Shown here in pieces: positions 19,292 to 31,075 of a stretch of 64,000 bases of DNA (positions within the stretch are counted from its first letter, which is position 1; each line of letters begins with the position of its first letter). Below the pieces are notes generated by a model, which made no database searches, was not told the origin of the DNA, and saw nothing but the letters and a program-made list of their open reading frames with translations. The position numbers and the translations under genes were made by a program. Source of the stretch: Planctellipticum variicoloris (GTDB lineage: Bacteria; Planctomycetota; Planctomycetia; Planctomycetales; Planctomycetaceae). The stretch covers positions 2,431,557 to 2,495,556 of the forward strand of contig NZ_CP130886.1 in assembly GCF_030622045.1 (NCBI RefSeq). Reading direction: 5' to 3'.

Positions 19292-20776
19292 GTGCTGATC
19301 GCGTGTGTCATCGCGTACATGTTCGTCACTGTGGCGGTCGGAATCTACGCGTCGCGCCGCGTGCACGGCGCGAAAGATTTCATGGTGGCGGGGCGATCGC
19401 TGCCTCTGTACATGAGCTTCGCCTGCGTCTTCGCCACCTGGTTCGGCGCGGAAACGGTTCTTTCGGTTTCTGCGAACTTTGCCCACAACGGATTGGGGTT
19501 TGTCTCTGGCGATCCCTTCGGGGCGTCGATGTGCCTGGTGCTGGTCGCATTCTTCTTCGCCCGGACCTTCTACCGGATGGATCTTCTGACCATCGGCGAC
19601 TATTACCACGCCCGGTACGGCAGAACTGTGGAAGTCGTCGCGTCGCTGGGAATCGCCAGCTCATACCTGGGATGGACCAGCGCTCAACTGTCGGCGCTGG
19701 GACTCGTGATCAACGTCCTGTTTCCCCAGGTCACGCTCAACCAGGCGATCATCCTCGGGACCGCAATCGTGACCGTCTACACGCTGTTCGGCGGAATGTG
19801 GTCGATTGCGCTGACCGATGTCATTCAGACGGTAGCCATTGTTGTCGGCCTGATCGTCGTGGCTGTCATCCTGGGAAACCAGGCGGGCGGGTTCGACGTC
19901 GTCGTCGCGGCCGCTCAGAAAGAAGGCAAGCTGACGCTGTTTCCGCACATCACGGCTGCCGCGTGGCTGGCGTTCATCGGCGAGTTTATCACCATGGCGC
20001 TGGGCTCCATCCCTCAGCAGGACGTCTTTCAGCGGGTGACCAGCGCCAGGAACGAGCGGACGGCATTCCTGGGGACGCTGAGCGGCGGCCTTTTCTACTT
20101 CGCCTTCGCCTTCGTGCCGATGTTCATCGCCTTCGCGGCGACGGTCATCGATCCGTCGTATTCGGCGCACTTTCAAGCCGAGGATGCCCGCGAAGTGCAG
20201 AAAATTCTACCGACGCTGATTCTTCACGACACTCCGTTGTGGGTGCAGGTCCTCTTTTTTGGAGCGCTGTTGTCGGCGATTCTGTCGACGGCGAGCGGCA
20301 CGCTGCTGGCGCCGGCCAGTATTCTCACCGAGAACGTCCTGCAGCAGTTCACGAAACACTTCAGCGACGTGACGATGCTGTGGCTTGTACGCGGCATGCT
20401 GGTCCTGGTGGCGATTGTCGCCACGACCATCTCCGTCAACTCCCAGAGCACGATGTATGAAATGGTCGAGAGCGGTTACAAGGTGACCCTCGTCATGGCG
20501 TTTGTTCCGCTCGTCTGCGGCATTTACTGGCCGCGGGCCACCACTCAGGGCGCTGTCTTCTCAATCCTGCTCTCGGTGCCGGTCTGGATCGGTGCAGAAT
20601 TCCTGTATCTCGAAGAAAGCCCGGAACTCTGGCGGTGCGTCCCGCCGCAGCTCTACGGCCTGGCGGCCTCCTTTGCCGGGATGCTGATCGGCTCATCGAT
20701 GCCGAACTGGATCAAGCATACGTCGCACGACCCCGCCGAAGTGGCGAAGTCGCGCCGGGCACTGCCTGGTCATTGA
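19292..20776 (+). CDS. Sodium:solute symporter (SSS family)
   Basis: A 494-aa membrane transporter. About 13 hydrophobic segments are present, and the family pattern is visible: SRRVHGAKDFMVAGRSLP near the N-terminus, TWFGAETVLSVSANF, and GGMWSIALTDVIQT. Likely imports a solute with Na+; the substrate cannot be told. GTG start at 19292 has CGGAGG at 19281-19286. It ends in front of a strong bidirectional terminator (20879-20918). Confidence 0.92.
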   Translation: MLIACVIAYMFVTVAVGIYASRRVHGAKDFMVAGRSLPLYMSFACVFATWFGAETVLSVSANFAHNGLGFVSGDPFGASMCLVLVAFFFARTFYRMDLLTIGDYYHARYGRTVEVVASLGIASSYLGWTSAQLSALGLVINVLFPQVTLNQAIILGTAIVTVYTLFGGMWSIALTDVIQTVAIVVGLIVVAVILGNQAGGFDVVVAAAQKEGKLTLFPHITAAAWLAFIGEFITMALGSIPQQDVFQRVTSARNERTAFLGTLSGGLFYFAFAFVPMFIAFAATVIDPSYSAHFQAEDAREVQKILPTLILHDTPLWVQVLFFGALLSAILSTASGTLLAPASILTENVLQQFTKHFSDVTMLWLVRGMLVLVAIVATTISVNSQSTMYEMVESGYKVTLVMAFVPLVCGIYWPRATTQGAVFSILLSVPVWIGAEFLYLEESPELWRCVPPQLYGLAASFAGMLIGSSMPNWIKHTSHDPAEVAKSRRALPGH

Positions 20777-20878
20777 GAGATGGCCGCGACCGCTTTGCGG
20801 TCGACGTCGAGGCCGCAAATACGAAGTCGGGCTATTGGCCGCAGCTCGAATGGTCTTCCCTCGGCCCACTGGAAAAGC

Positions 20879-20918
20879 AACCGGCCCCGGTGCATCCAAC
20901 GATGCATCGGGGCCGGTT
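20879..20918. terminator. Strong bidirectional hairpin terminator
   Basis: AACCGGCCCCGGTGCAT (20879-20895) and ATGCATCGGGGCCGGTT (20902-20918) pair over 17 bp with one G:U wobble and a 6-base loop (CCAACG). A T-tract on the plus side is short. It lies between the convergent symporter and FKBP genes, where a shared terminator is expected. Confidence 0.85.
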
Positions 20919-20946
20919 TCGATCGCTCGTTATTCCGCAGCCGACG

Positions 20947-21363
20947 CTACTTCACGTCCAGCAGCTCCACCAGAAAGTGCAGCGTCGCGTGTGGCGGGAT
21001 CGCACCGGGTGCGCCGCGGGCGCCGTAGCCCAGGTTCGACGGGATCTCCAGCTCGATCATCCCCCCCGATCCGACAAGCTGCATCCCCTCGGTCCAGCCG
21101 GCGATCACCTGGTTCAGGCCGAACGCAATCGACTCTTTCCGGCGGTAGGAACTGTCGAACACGCTGCCGTCGTCCAGCCAGCCGTGGTAGTGGACCTCCA
21201 CCTGCTGCCGGGCACTGGGTTTCGCGCCCTTTCCTTCGCGGAGAATCCGGTACTTCAGTCCGGAGTCGGTCATCGTGAATACCGTCGGGGCCGCCGCGTC
21301 GATCGGTCCGGCGCCGGCCGGCAGGTCGGGATGTGCGACGTTTCCGCTCTTATCATCAGTCAT
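20947..21363 (-). CDS. FKBP-type peptidyl-prolyl isomerase (cytoplasmic)
   Basis: A 138-aa FKBP with the family's strands and active-site blocks: VEVHYHGWLDDGSVFDSSY, FGLNQVIAGWTEGMQLVGSGG, GYGARGAPGAIPPHATLHF. Catalyses cis-trans isomerisation of proline peptide bonds. Unlike its two neighbours it has no signal peptide when started at ATG 21363, which has AGAGGA six bases before; an upstream extension to 21462 is possible but less convincing. A GCGTTGCAAAG copy lies 44 bases upstream. Last of three same-strand FKBP genes. Confidence 0.9.
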   Translation of the reverse strand: MTDDKSGNVAHPDLPAGAGPIDAAAPTVFTMTDSGLKYRILREGKGAKPSARQQVEVHYHGWLDDGSVFDSSYRRKESIAFGLNQVIAGWTEGMQLVGSGGMIELEIPSNLGYGARGAPGAIPPHATLHFLVELLDVK

Positions 21364-21407
21364 GGAGGTTCCTCTTGGGCCGGCGGAAAGGTATGCCGCC
21401 GGTGTGG

Positions 21408-21418
21408 GCGTTGCAAAG
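21408..21418 (-). promoter_or_regulatory. GCGTTGCAAAG element, copy 3
   Basis: GCGTTGCAAAG on the plus strand, 44 bases upstream of the FKBP gene starting at 21363 on the minus strand. The left half is less palindromic than the other copies. Confidence 0.4.
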
Positions 21419-21478
21419 GACACGGAATGCGTGGTCCGGGACGGACTCGGCCGACCCCGCAAAAGATCCGAACGGAGG

Positions 21479-21967
21479 CTACTTGACCTCGATCAGTTCG
21501 ACGAGAAAGTGGAGCGTTGCGTTCGGGGGAATGACGTTTCCGGCTCCATTGGCGCCGTAGCCCAGTTTTGAGGGAATCTCCAGCTCGATCATTCCCCCTT
21601 CGCCGACCAGTTGCATCCCCTCGGTCCAGCCGGGAATGACCGCCTTCAGCGGGAACGATAGAGGTTTGCCTCGCTTGTACGAGCTGTCGAAAACCTCGCG
21701 ATTGTCGAGCCAGCCGTGATAGTTCACGTCGACCGACTGGTCTGCGGTCGGTTTCACCCCTTTCCCCTCGCGGAGGATGCGGTACTTCAGCCCCGACTTG
21801 GTTTCGGTGAAGTTCTTCGGCGCCTTCTCGTCAATCTTCCCGGCCCCTTGCGGTAGCACGGGGTGAGGGATTTCCTTCGGCTTCTCCGCGTCATCAGCGA
21901 AGGCCACCCCCGCGGCCAGCAGCACCAGCGCCACCAGCGCACCCCGTCCCATTCTCTGCAGCAGCAT
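21479..21967 (-). CDS. FKBP-type peptidyl-prolyl isomerase, exported
   Basis: A 162-aa FKBP with a signal peptide (MGRGALVALVLLAAGVAFA) followed by a spacer with a KIDEKAPKNF motif shared with the next copy. The FKBP domain carries VNYHGWLDNREVFDSSY and GYGANGAGNVIPPNATLHF. Probably assists folding in the periplasm. ATG at 21967 has AAGGGA upstream. Middle member of a triplet, likely made by tandem duplication. Confidence 0.88.
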   Translation of the reverse strand: MLLQRMGRGALVALVLLAAGVAFADDAEKPKEIPHPVLPQGAGKIDEKAPKNFTETKSGLKYRILREGKGVKPTADQSVDVNYHGWLDNREVFDSSYKRGKPLSFPLKAVIPGWTEGMQLVGEGGMIELEIPSKLGYGANGAGNVIPPNATLHFLVELIEVK

Positions 21968-22162
21968 GCTGTCCCTTTGTTGTAATTCCACACGTTCGCC
22001 GCTGCCCTCAATTCGCGGACGCGCTCGGCGAAGGGAAAGATCATAACCGGGGCCGGACCGAATTGGGACTGAAGTCCTCGCAATCGGCAGGGGGCCAAGG
22101 CTCCGCAATTGGAGTTGTCCGGTCCTGCGGAAGCCGCTGACGGAGACCGGAACCGGCCCGAC

Positions 22163-22642
22163 CTACCGGACCTCCAGCACCTCGACCAGAAAGTGCAGCG
22201 TCGAATTCGCCGGAATCCCCGGCCGACCGCGGTTTCCGTATCCCAGCTCCGCGGGAATCACGAGCTCGATCATCCCTCCCTGGCCCACGAGCTGCATCCC
22301 CTCGCCCCAGCCCTTGACCACCTGCCCCAGCTTGAACGTGATTGGCTGCCGTTTCCGGTACGAGCTGTCGAACACCTTGCCGCTGTCCAGCCAGCCCTGG
22401 TAGTGGGCGGCCACCATCGTCTCCGGCGTCGGCTTCTTCCCGGTCCCCTCCCGGAGAATCCGGTACTTCAGCCCCGACTCAGTCGCCTTGAAGGCCTTCG
22501 GAGCGTCCTCGTCAATCTTCCCGGCACCCTTGGGTAATTCGGGGTAGGGGACTTCCGTCTCCTTCTCGTCTTCCGACTGGCCGACGGCCGCCGCAAGCAG
22601 AGTCACTGCGACCAATGTTACGCATCGCCATTTCCGCAGCAT
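22163..22642 (-). CDS. FKBP-type peptidyl-prolyl isomerase, exported
   Basis: A 159-aa FKBP with signal peptide (RCVTLVAVTLLAAAVGQ). The isomerase domain shows HYQGWLDSGKVFDSSY and GYGNRGRPGIPANSTLHF, and the linker is close to that of the 21479 copy. ATG at 22642 has a GAGGT site upstream. First of three FKBP genes on the minus strand, downstream of an ABC permease gene. Confidence 0.88.
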   Translation of the reverse strand: MLRKWRCVTLVAVTLLAAAVGQSEDEKETEVPYPELPKGAGKIDEDAPKAFKATESGLKYRILREGTGKKPTPETMVAAHYQGWLDSGKVFDSSYRKRQPITFKLGQVVKGWGEGMQLVGQGGMIELVIPAELGYGNRGRPGIPANSTLHFLVEVLEVR

Positions 22643-22769
22643 CCTGACCTCACTTCGTTGTTCGTGCCTTCGCGTCGAGCCAAAGCCAGCGGCGCTTCGC
22701 GGGAGAAGCCATCGAAGTCGGACAGTATATCCGGACACACGCGCGAAAGAGACCAAGTCCAGAGGCCGC

Positions 22770-25681
<2,912 letters not shown>

Positions 25682-25753
25682 ATCTCACAAATCCACCTTG
25701 ACCAACAACACAGCCGCTCCGCGGTGAACTCTTCTTCCTCCTTCGAAACGACG

Positions 25754-26653
25754 TCACCCCGAAACCCGCGTCACAAAAATATCATCCAGCGACAACGCAT
25801 CGTCATCGACGATCGTCGCCCCCAGCGACTCCGCCGCCCTTCGCAACTGCGTCCGGTCGCCGCTGCACAGATACGTCCACTCGGCTCCCTCTCCGCTGCA
25901 CGACAGCGCCCCGACCAGCGACGGCGGCTCGCTCACGGCTTCGGCAAACCGCAGCGTCAGCCGCCGGTGCGTTTCCTTGATGTCGTCCATCGCCGCCGTC
26001 AGCAGAATCCGTCCCTGGTGAATGATCGCTACCCGATCCGCCACCCGCTCGACTTCGTCCAGCAGATGCGACGAAAACAGCACCGTCCGGCCTTCCTCGG
26101 CGATCGTCCGGATGATCGCCCCCAGAATGTCCCGCCGGACCACCGGATCCAGTCCCGACGACGGTTCATCCAGCACCAGCAGTTCCGGCCGATGCGCGAG
26201 AGCCAGCAGCAGCCCCGCCCGCGCCCGCTGTCCGCGCGACAGGTGTTTGACCTTCGTCCGCGGATCGAGATCGAATGTCTCCCGCAGCTCCTCGGCGTAC
26301 GCCTCGTCCCAGTTCGGGAAGAAGGCCTGCGTATAGCGCAACAACTCGGCGACCCGCATCCAGTCGGGCAGGTCGCGGTCCTCGGAGAGATACCCGATCC
26401 GCCCCAGCGTCCCCACCGGGTTCTCGACCGGATCAAGCCCGAAGACTCGAACGCTTCCCGTCTGGGCCTTCAGCAGCCCCAGGATGTGACGAATCAGCGT
26501 CGTCTTGCCGGCTCCGTTCCCGCCGATCAGGCCGAACACGCCCCCGCGGGGGACGGTCAGCGACACGTCGTCCAGCGCCCGTTTGGGGCCGAACTGCCGG
26601 GTCACGCGCTGAATCTCGATCACGGGGGGGCTGGCGGACGGAAAATCAGTCAT
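25754..26653 (-). CDS. ABC transporter ATP-binding protein
   Basis: A 299-aa ABC ATPase. Walker A (GGNGAGKTTLIRH), signature (HLSRGQRARAGLLLALA), Walker B (LLVLDEPSSGLDP) and H-loop (FSSHLLDEVERVAD) are intact. The last 80 residues form an extra domain. It follows the GntR gene by 4 bases and was presumably once next to its permease at 22770-24353, from which it is separated by IS110. Confidence 0.92.
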   Translation of the reverse strand: MTDFPSASPPVIEIQRVTRQFGPKRALDDVSLTVPRGGVFGLIGGNGAGKTTLIRHILGLLKAQTGSVRVFGLDPVENPVGTLGRIGYLSEDRDLPDWMRVAELLRYTQAFFPNWDEAYAEELRETFDLDPRTKVKHLSRGQRARAGLLLALAHRPELLVLDEPSSGLDPVVRRDILGAIIRTIAEEGRTVLFSSHLLDEVERVADRVAIIHQGRILLTAAMDDIKETHRRLTLRFAEAVSEPPSLVGALSCSGEGAEWTYLCSGDRTQLRRAAESLGATIVDDDALSLDDIFVTRVSG

Positions 26654-26657
26654 GGCG

Positions 26658-27053
26658 TCATTCCTCAGAGTGACCGGACTGGAGCACTGCGTCCCGCTGT
26701 TCGATCAGCTTGACGACCTCAGCAAGTGAAACATCCATCTGCCGGGCCTCGGCGAGCAGGCCGTCGACCCGTTCGGCGAGAATCCGCATTCGTTCCCGCC
26801 GCGCCAGCGGCGAGCCCTGGTCGGAGACGTACGTCCCCGCGGTCCGGCGCTTCTCGACAATCCCCGCCGTTTCCAGCTCCCGATACGCCCGGGCGACGGT
26901 GTTGGGATTGATCAGCAGCTTCTCGGCCAGCACGCGGATCGGGGGGAGTTCTTCCCCGGCGGTCAACCGTCCCGACGCAACGAGATACTTGATCTGATTG
27001 ACGACCTGCAGGTAAATCGGCACGCCGTTGGCGGAGGAGATGTGAATCTGCAT
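26658..27053 (-). CDS. GntR-family (YtrA-type) regulator
   Basis: A 131-aa protein. The GntR winged-helix domain is at residues 5-75 (VPIYLQVVNQIKYLVASGRL ... NPNTVARAYRELETAGIVEKR), with only a short helical tail, as in the YtrA subfamily that controls linked ABC genes. ATG at 27053 has GGGAGA upstream. It heads the GntR-ATPase-permease set and probably represses it, with an unknown effector. Confidence 0.9.
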   Translation of the reverse strand: MQIHISSANGVPIYLQVVNQIKYLVASGRLTAGEELPPIRVLAEKLLINPNTVARAYRELETAGIVEKRRTAGTYVSDQGSPLARRERMRILAERVDGLLAEARQMDVSLAEVVKLIEQRDAVLQSGHSEE

Positions 27054-27395
27054 GAGCAAGTCTCCCGAACGGCAGCCCCGCATGCGGGCGGACCGTCTTG
27101 TATTAACTCAATAATACAATCGGCGCGCGGGCGGTCAAGCGGAGAATCGCAGCATTTCGTAGAATTCCTGCGGCGCGACAGTCATCATCGAAAACCAATC
27201 GCTTTCACTCATCTTTACGCTTTGCACTTTTCATGTTGCATTTTTCACTTTGCACTCTCTGAATGCCCGACTTTGGAATGCCGCTCCATGCCACACACCG
27301 TCGCTCCACTCGCCGCTCTGTTCATCGCCCTCCTACGCCGCCGCCTGCCGCCGAGCCTCAATCACCGGCCATGATTCTGAGACACTTTGAGAATT
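27054..27395. other. Intergenic region, degraded
   Basis: Upstream of the GntR gene. It contains a short A/T-richer patch (about 27200-27260) and one copy of a 17-bp direct repeat (27329-27345). No gene seen. It probably holds the promoter for the GntR-ABC set near 27100-27120, where ATTATTGAGTTAATACAA on the minus-strand side looks operator-like, but I could not assign boxes. Confidence 0.35.
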
Positions 27396-27412
27396 CCTCC
27401 TACGCCGCCGCC
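27329..27412. repeat. 17-bp direct repeat pair
   Basis: CCTCCTACGCCGCCGCC occurs at 27329-27345 and again at 27396-27412, 67 bases apart. The second copy overlaps the end of the IS630 fragment. It may mark an old insertion or a slippage event. Confidence 0.6.
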
Positions 27413-27756
27413 GCCGATCTTCGGTGGTTGTGCTGGCGGATGCAGGAGCTGATGTTTCGCATCAGTTGCGGCATCGTCGCGCATTGGTGCTTCCGCGTCA
27501 CGTTGGCGTGCTGATCCTCCCACGTCCGTTCGATCCGGTTGTGGTCGGGACAGTGTGGCGGCAGGAAGTGCAGTCGCAGCTTGCGCCCCAGCGGCGTCGC
27601 CAGACTGCTCTGCAACAGTTTAGTCGTGAGATTCGCGAAGTTGCCGAGAATCACGCGGATCTGCTTCGCCCGCGGATAACGCTGCGTCAGCTCCCAGAGC
27701 AGCACGAACAACGCCGTGTCCTCCCGGCGGCCTTCGATGGCGGTCAGCTCTTTCAT
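27400..27756 (-). pseudogene. IS630-family transposase fragment
   Basis: A 118-codon fragment corresponding to the C-terminal half of an IS630/Tc1-like DDE transposase: IRVILGNFANLTTK, then LHFLPPHCPDHNRIERTWED. The normal second catalytic aspartate in the ILDNY-type motif is replaced by Gly (ILGNF). The N-terminal HTH and first catalytic aspartate are absent. It ends in an Ala run caused by a GCC repeat. Not functional. Confidence 0.75.
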
Positions 27757-27842
27757 CTGCGCAATCGGCGATTACTTGCTCTTGAATCGGCCGAGCCTGT
27801 TCGTCATCCCAGCTCGCAATTCCTCGAAAAGAGGAAGCCTTC

Positions 27843-27953
27843 GTGAGCGAAGAGCAGATTGTGGAATGGGCACACGCGCTGCATGTCTCGGAAATGATGA
27901 TCCACGGGCAACTGCGCAAGCGCGGACTCGCGATAGCCCCGCGAGTGGAGTGA
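27843..27953 (+). CDS. Small ORF of 36 codons, uncertain
   Basis: GTG at 27843 is preceded by GAGGAAG at good spacing. The peptide starts VSEEQIVEWAHALHVSEMM and contains an HTH-like segment. Too short to identify; could be the tail of a broken gene, or a small protein. It is antisense to nothing known and sits in the debris next to the IS630 remnant. Confidence 0.3.
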   Translation: MSEEQIVEWAHALHVSEMMIHGQLRKRGLAIAPRVE

Positions 27954-27974
27954 TTCCTGATCGAGCGTCGGCTG

Positions 27975-28754
27975 TTACTCGTCCAGATCCCCGAGTTGCC
28001 GTTCCGGATTCCCCAGGAACCGGCCGCCGTCGACGCGGAAAATTTCGCCGGTGACGAAGTCGGTCCCTTCCAGCAGGTAGAGGACCAGTCGGTTGACGTC
28101 TTCGGGAGAGCCGATTCTCTGCAGGGCCGCGGACTGTCGGATGGTTTCGAGGCGTTCCTCTGACAGCTCGGGGGGCGGGAGGACCGTGCCGGGGGCGATC
28201 GCGTTGACGTTGATCGTGGGAGCCAGCTCGACCGCCAGCGTCCTGGTGAGTGTTTCGAGGGCCCCCTTGGCGACCATGTAGGGGAGGAAATCGCGGTACG
28301 GCCGCTGCACGGCCCAGTCGGTGAAGTGGAGAATTTTGCCCTGCAGGCCATCCACGACCGGCTGGCGGAGCATCTGCTGAGCAGCGGCGACGGCCGTCAG
28401 ATACGGAGCGGTCAGGTTCGAGCCGAGCATGTCGAAGTACTGCTCGGGGCGCAGATCCCGGAATGGGGTCCGCGTATAAATGCTCGTCAGATTTACCAGC
28501 ACGTCGACGGCCCCGAATCGTTCGACGACGTTTCGGATCAGGCCCTCCGCCTGGTCAGGTTCGCGGAGATCGGCCGTAAAAACGTCCGCCTGAGCGCCGA
28601 GAGTCCGGCACTTCGCGGCAACCGCGACGGTCCGATCCCAGCTCGTGTGGCAGCTCAGCGCAATGTTGGCCCCGCGAGCTGCCAGTAGTTCGGCGAGATG
28701 TGCGCCGAGCCGCCTGCCGCCAGTGATCAGGACAGTTCGTCCGGCGAGCTGCAT
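27975..28754 (-). CDS. Short-chain dehydrogenase/reductase
   Basis: A 259-aa classical SDR. The nucleotide-binding motif is TGGRRLGAHLA (residues 11-21), the catalytic region carries YMVAKGALETLTRTLAVELA (YxxxK), and a VNAIAPGTV block follows. The RR in the glycine motif and overall pattern resemble pteridine reductase-like or FabG-like SDRs that prefer NADPH. The final residues EIFRVDGGRFLG fit the family end. Function cannot be fixed; the neighbouring genes give no pathway. Confidence 0.9.
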   Translation of the reverse strand: MQLAGRTVLITGGRRLGAHLAELLAARGANIALSCHTSWDRTVAVAAKCRTLGAQADVFTADLREPDQAEGLIRNVVERFGAVDVLVNLTSIYTRTPFRDLRPEQYFDMLGSNLTAPYLTAVAAAQQMLRQPVVDGLQGKILHFTDWAVQRPYRDFLPYMVAKGALETLTRTLAVELAPTINVNAIAPGTVLPPPELSEERLETIRQSAALQRIGSPEDVNRLVLYLLEGTDFVTGEIFRVDGGRFLGNPERQLGDLDE

Positions 28755-28802
28755 GCAACGAACCTCAAATCGATCGACTCAAACTCATCGGGACTGAGCC
28801 GC

Positions 28803-30026
28803 TCACTTCCGCGGATACTTGGCGGCGGTCATCGCACCGTAACCGGTTGGCCAGCGACTGTCGACGACGACTTCGCCGACGAGGTCGGAATCATCGAGCG
28901 GTTTCGCGGCGGGATTCGGATACTTCCCCGTCTGGTCGACTCGAATTCGGACGAGATATTCACCCGGCGGCAGCGCGGGCCTCGTTTTCCAGTCGGCGAC
29001 TCGTGCGGCGTTCCGCGGGGCCGTCAGGCTCAGCGAGTGCTGCCAGAGTCTGCCCTTGCCGTAGACCTGCCGGTCCGAACTTGCCCAGCGATCGGCAGAC
29101 CATCTGTCCGGCTGCGAAGGATCTGCACGGTATACGTCGACCTGCAGCACCTTCTGATCGAAGGCTTCCGGCACATCGGTCAGTTTGAACCAGATCTCCG
29201 TCGCCAGGGACACTTCATCGGCAGGCTGCGGCAATTCTTCCGGGGTCTTGTACTTGCCGTTCGCGGTGGCGGCATAGTCATCAATGAATCGACGGAACTG
29301 GCGGTAGGAGCGGTCGCCGACGACCATCTTGACGCCGCCGCCGTGCTTGACAGTGTTCGTCGGCTTGAGGAGCAGGAGGCTCTGAGCGGGATCTTCAGTG
29401 TCGATCAGGCTGGCGTCGACCAGCGCACGCAACGTCGCTGCGGGATCGCGGGGACGGATCCACGAGACGCGTTCGCCGTGTTCCTTCACCTGCTTCGCGT
29501 TCTGGTCAGGCGAGTGGCAGGCGGCGCAGCGGTTGACTTCGTTCCAGATGTTTTCCACGAACGAGACCAGCATCTGATCCTGCCGGGCGTGGCGGATGAC
29601 TTCGACGGGCAGGGTCGAACCGGCGGCCTGTTCCGGCAGCGGGACCTTCAACAGCTCCGGATCGTTAACCGCGGCCCGAATCCAGGCAGAGAACGCCTGC
29701 AGTTCTTCCTTGCGGACCCGCTCGGAGAACGGTGTCGGCTGCTGCGGCGCCCGGCGGATGAACTCCAGCAGCTTCGAAGCCTCCGGTTTCTTGAGATCGA
29801 CGAGCCCCCCCTTGACGAGAGCGGCGAACGTCTCGGTCTGCGTTTCGCGAATGTAGTCCTTGAGATCGACTCCACTCAGGTGGCACTCGGCGCAGCTCGA
29901 CGGATTCGGCGATTTGAGAATCGGAACGATTCGCTTGTCGAACAGCGTTCTGGCATCCTGCGAAAACCCGGTCCACGGAAGGCCAGCCAGCACGACCGCG
30001 AATACCACGGCTTTCAGGAGCGACAT
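28803..30026 (-). CDS. Exported cytochrome c-like protein with two CxxCH motifs
   Basis: A 407-aa protein with a signal peptide (VVFAVVLAGLPWTGFS). Two haem-binding CxxCH sites are visible: CAECH (C45) and CAACH (about residue 170). A C-terminal beta domain (from about residue 270) resembles an extracellular binding domain. Planctomycete proteins with isolated haem motifs often work in extracellular degradation, but no hydrolase is coupled here. ATG at 30026 has GAGG at good spacing. Confidence 0.8.
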   Translation of the reverse strand: MSLLKAVVFAVVLAGLPWTGFSQDARTLFDKRIVPILKSPNPSSCAECHLSGVDLKDYIRETQTETFAALVKGGLVDLKKPEASKLLEFIRRAPQQPTPFSERVRKEELQAFSAWIRAAVNDPELLKVPLPEQAAGSTLPVEVIRHARQDQMLVSFVENIWNEVNRCAACHSPDQNAKQVKEHGERVSWIRPRDPAATLRALVDASLIDTEDPAQSLLLLKPTNTVKHGGGVKMVVGDRSYRQFRRFIDDYAATANGKYKTPEELPQPADEVSLATEIWFKLTDVPEAFDQKVLQVDVYRADPSQPDRWSADRWASSDRQVYGKGRLWQHSLSLTAPRNAARVADWKTRPALPPGEYLVRIRVDQTGKYPNPAAKPLDDSDLVGEVVVDSRWPTGYGAMTAAKYPRK

Positions 30027-30206
30027 TGGGCACCTCGGTAGAGGACTCGAAGGACGCTGGTAGTCCCGGTATTCTGGGACGGCTCAACGAGCTGGACTTG
30101 CAACCCGCGGCTGTCGCATCATGCGGTGCTGACGGGAAGTTCCGCAAGGGGGCTCCTCGCACTCGCCGCTGATCAATTCGATTTCCACTCCCATGAGGAA
30201 TCTTCC

Positions 30207-31073
30207 ATGTTGCTCCGACTCTGCCTGCTGCTGACCGTCCTGGCCGGTTCCGTCCGGGCCGCCGATGAGCCGACCAAGTATGCACTGGGGCCGGACTCGC
30301 AGCGGAAGGAGGGCGTTCCGCAGGGAAAGGTCGAGAAATTCACGTTTGCCAGCAGCAAGGTGTTCGAAGGGACGACGCGGGACTACTGGGTCTACGTCCC
30401 CGCGCAGTACGACGCCGCGAAGCCGACCGCCGTGATGGTTTTTCAGGACGGCCACGCCTATGTCGACGAGAAGGGGCAGTTCCGCGTCCCGGTCGTGTTC
30501 GACAATCTGATTCACGCAGGCGAAATGCCTCCGGTCATCGGCGTATTCGTCAATCCCGGCCATCGGGGCGATCAGAAGATCGACTCCGCGTGGCGGGCGA
30601 ATAACCGGAGCGTCGAGTACGATACGCTGAGCGACGCTTACGCCCGGTTTCTGCTGGAAGAGTTGCTTCCGGAAGTCGGCAAAACGTGGAATCTGACGAC
30701 CGACCCGGACCAGCGGGCGATCTGCGGGATCTCGTCCGGCGGCATCTGCGCCTTCACGGTCGCCTGGGAGCGCCCCGACGCCTTCCGCAAGGTGCTGAGC
30801 CACATCGGCAGCTTTACCAACATCCGGGGCGGGCACGTCTACCCGGCCCTGATCCGTAAGACGGAACGCAAGCCGTTGCGAATCTTCCTGCAGGACGGCG
30901 ATCACGATCTCGACAACCCGCACGGGAACTGGTGGCTGTCGAATCTGGAAATGGACGCCGCCCTCAAGTTCCAGAAGTACGACGAACAGTTCGTCGGAGG
31001 GGGCGGAGCACACAACGGCGAACACGGCGGAGCCATCCTGCCGGACTCGCTGCGCTGGCTGTGGCGAAAGTAG
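30207..31073 (+). CDS. Secreted esterase, Fes/CE1-like alpha/beta-hydrolase
   Basis: A 288-aa protein with a signal peptide (LLRLCLLLTVLAGSVRA). The alpha/beta-hydrolase nucleophile is in GISSGG (near residue 173). A D in DGDHDLDN and an H in AHNGEHGGA near the C-terminus fit the remaining catalytic triad. It resembles enterochelin-esterase or carbohydrate-esterase-1-type proteins (DYWVYVPAQYDAAKPTAVMV), so the substrate may be a sugar ester. ATG 30207 has GAGGA upstream. Convergent with the prenyltransferase-repeat gene. Confidence 0.85.
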   Translation: MLLRLCLLLTVLAGSVRAADEPTKYALGPDSQRKEGVPQGKVEKFTFASSKVFEGTTRDYWVYVPAQYDAAKPTAVMVFQDGHAYVDEKGQFRVPVVFDNLIHAGEMPPVIGVFVNPGHRGDQKIDSAWRANNRSVEYDTLSDAYARFLLEELLPEVGKTWNLTTDPDQRAICGISSGGICAFTVAWERPDAFRKVLSHIGSFTNIRGGHVYPALIRKTERKPLRIFLQDGDHDLDNPHGNWWLSNLEMDAALKFQKYDEQFVGGGGAHNGEHGGAILPDSLRWLWRK

Positions 31074-31075
31074 GA

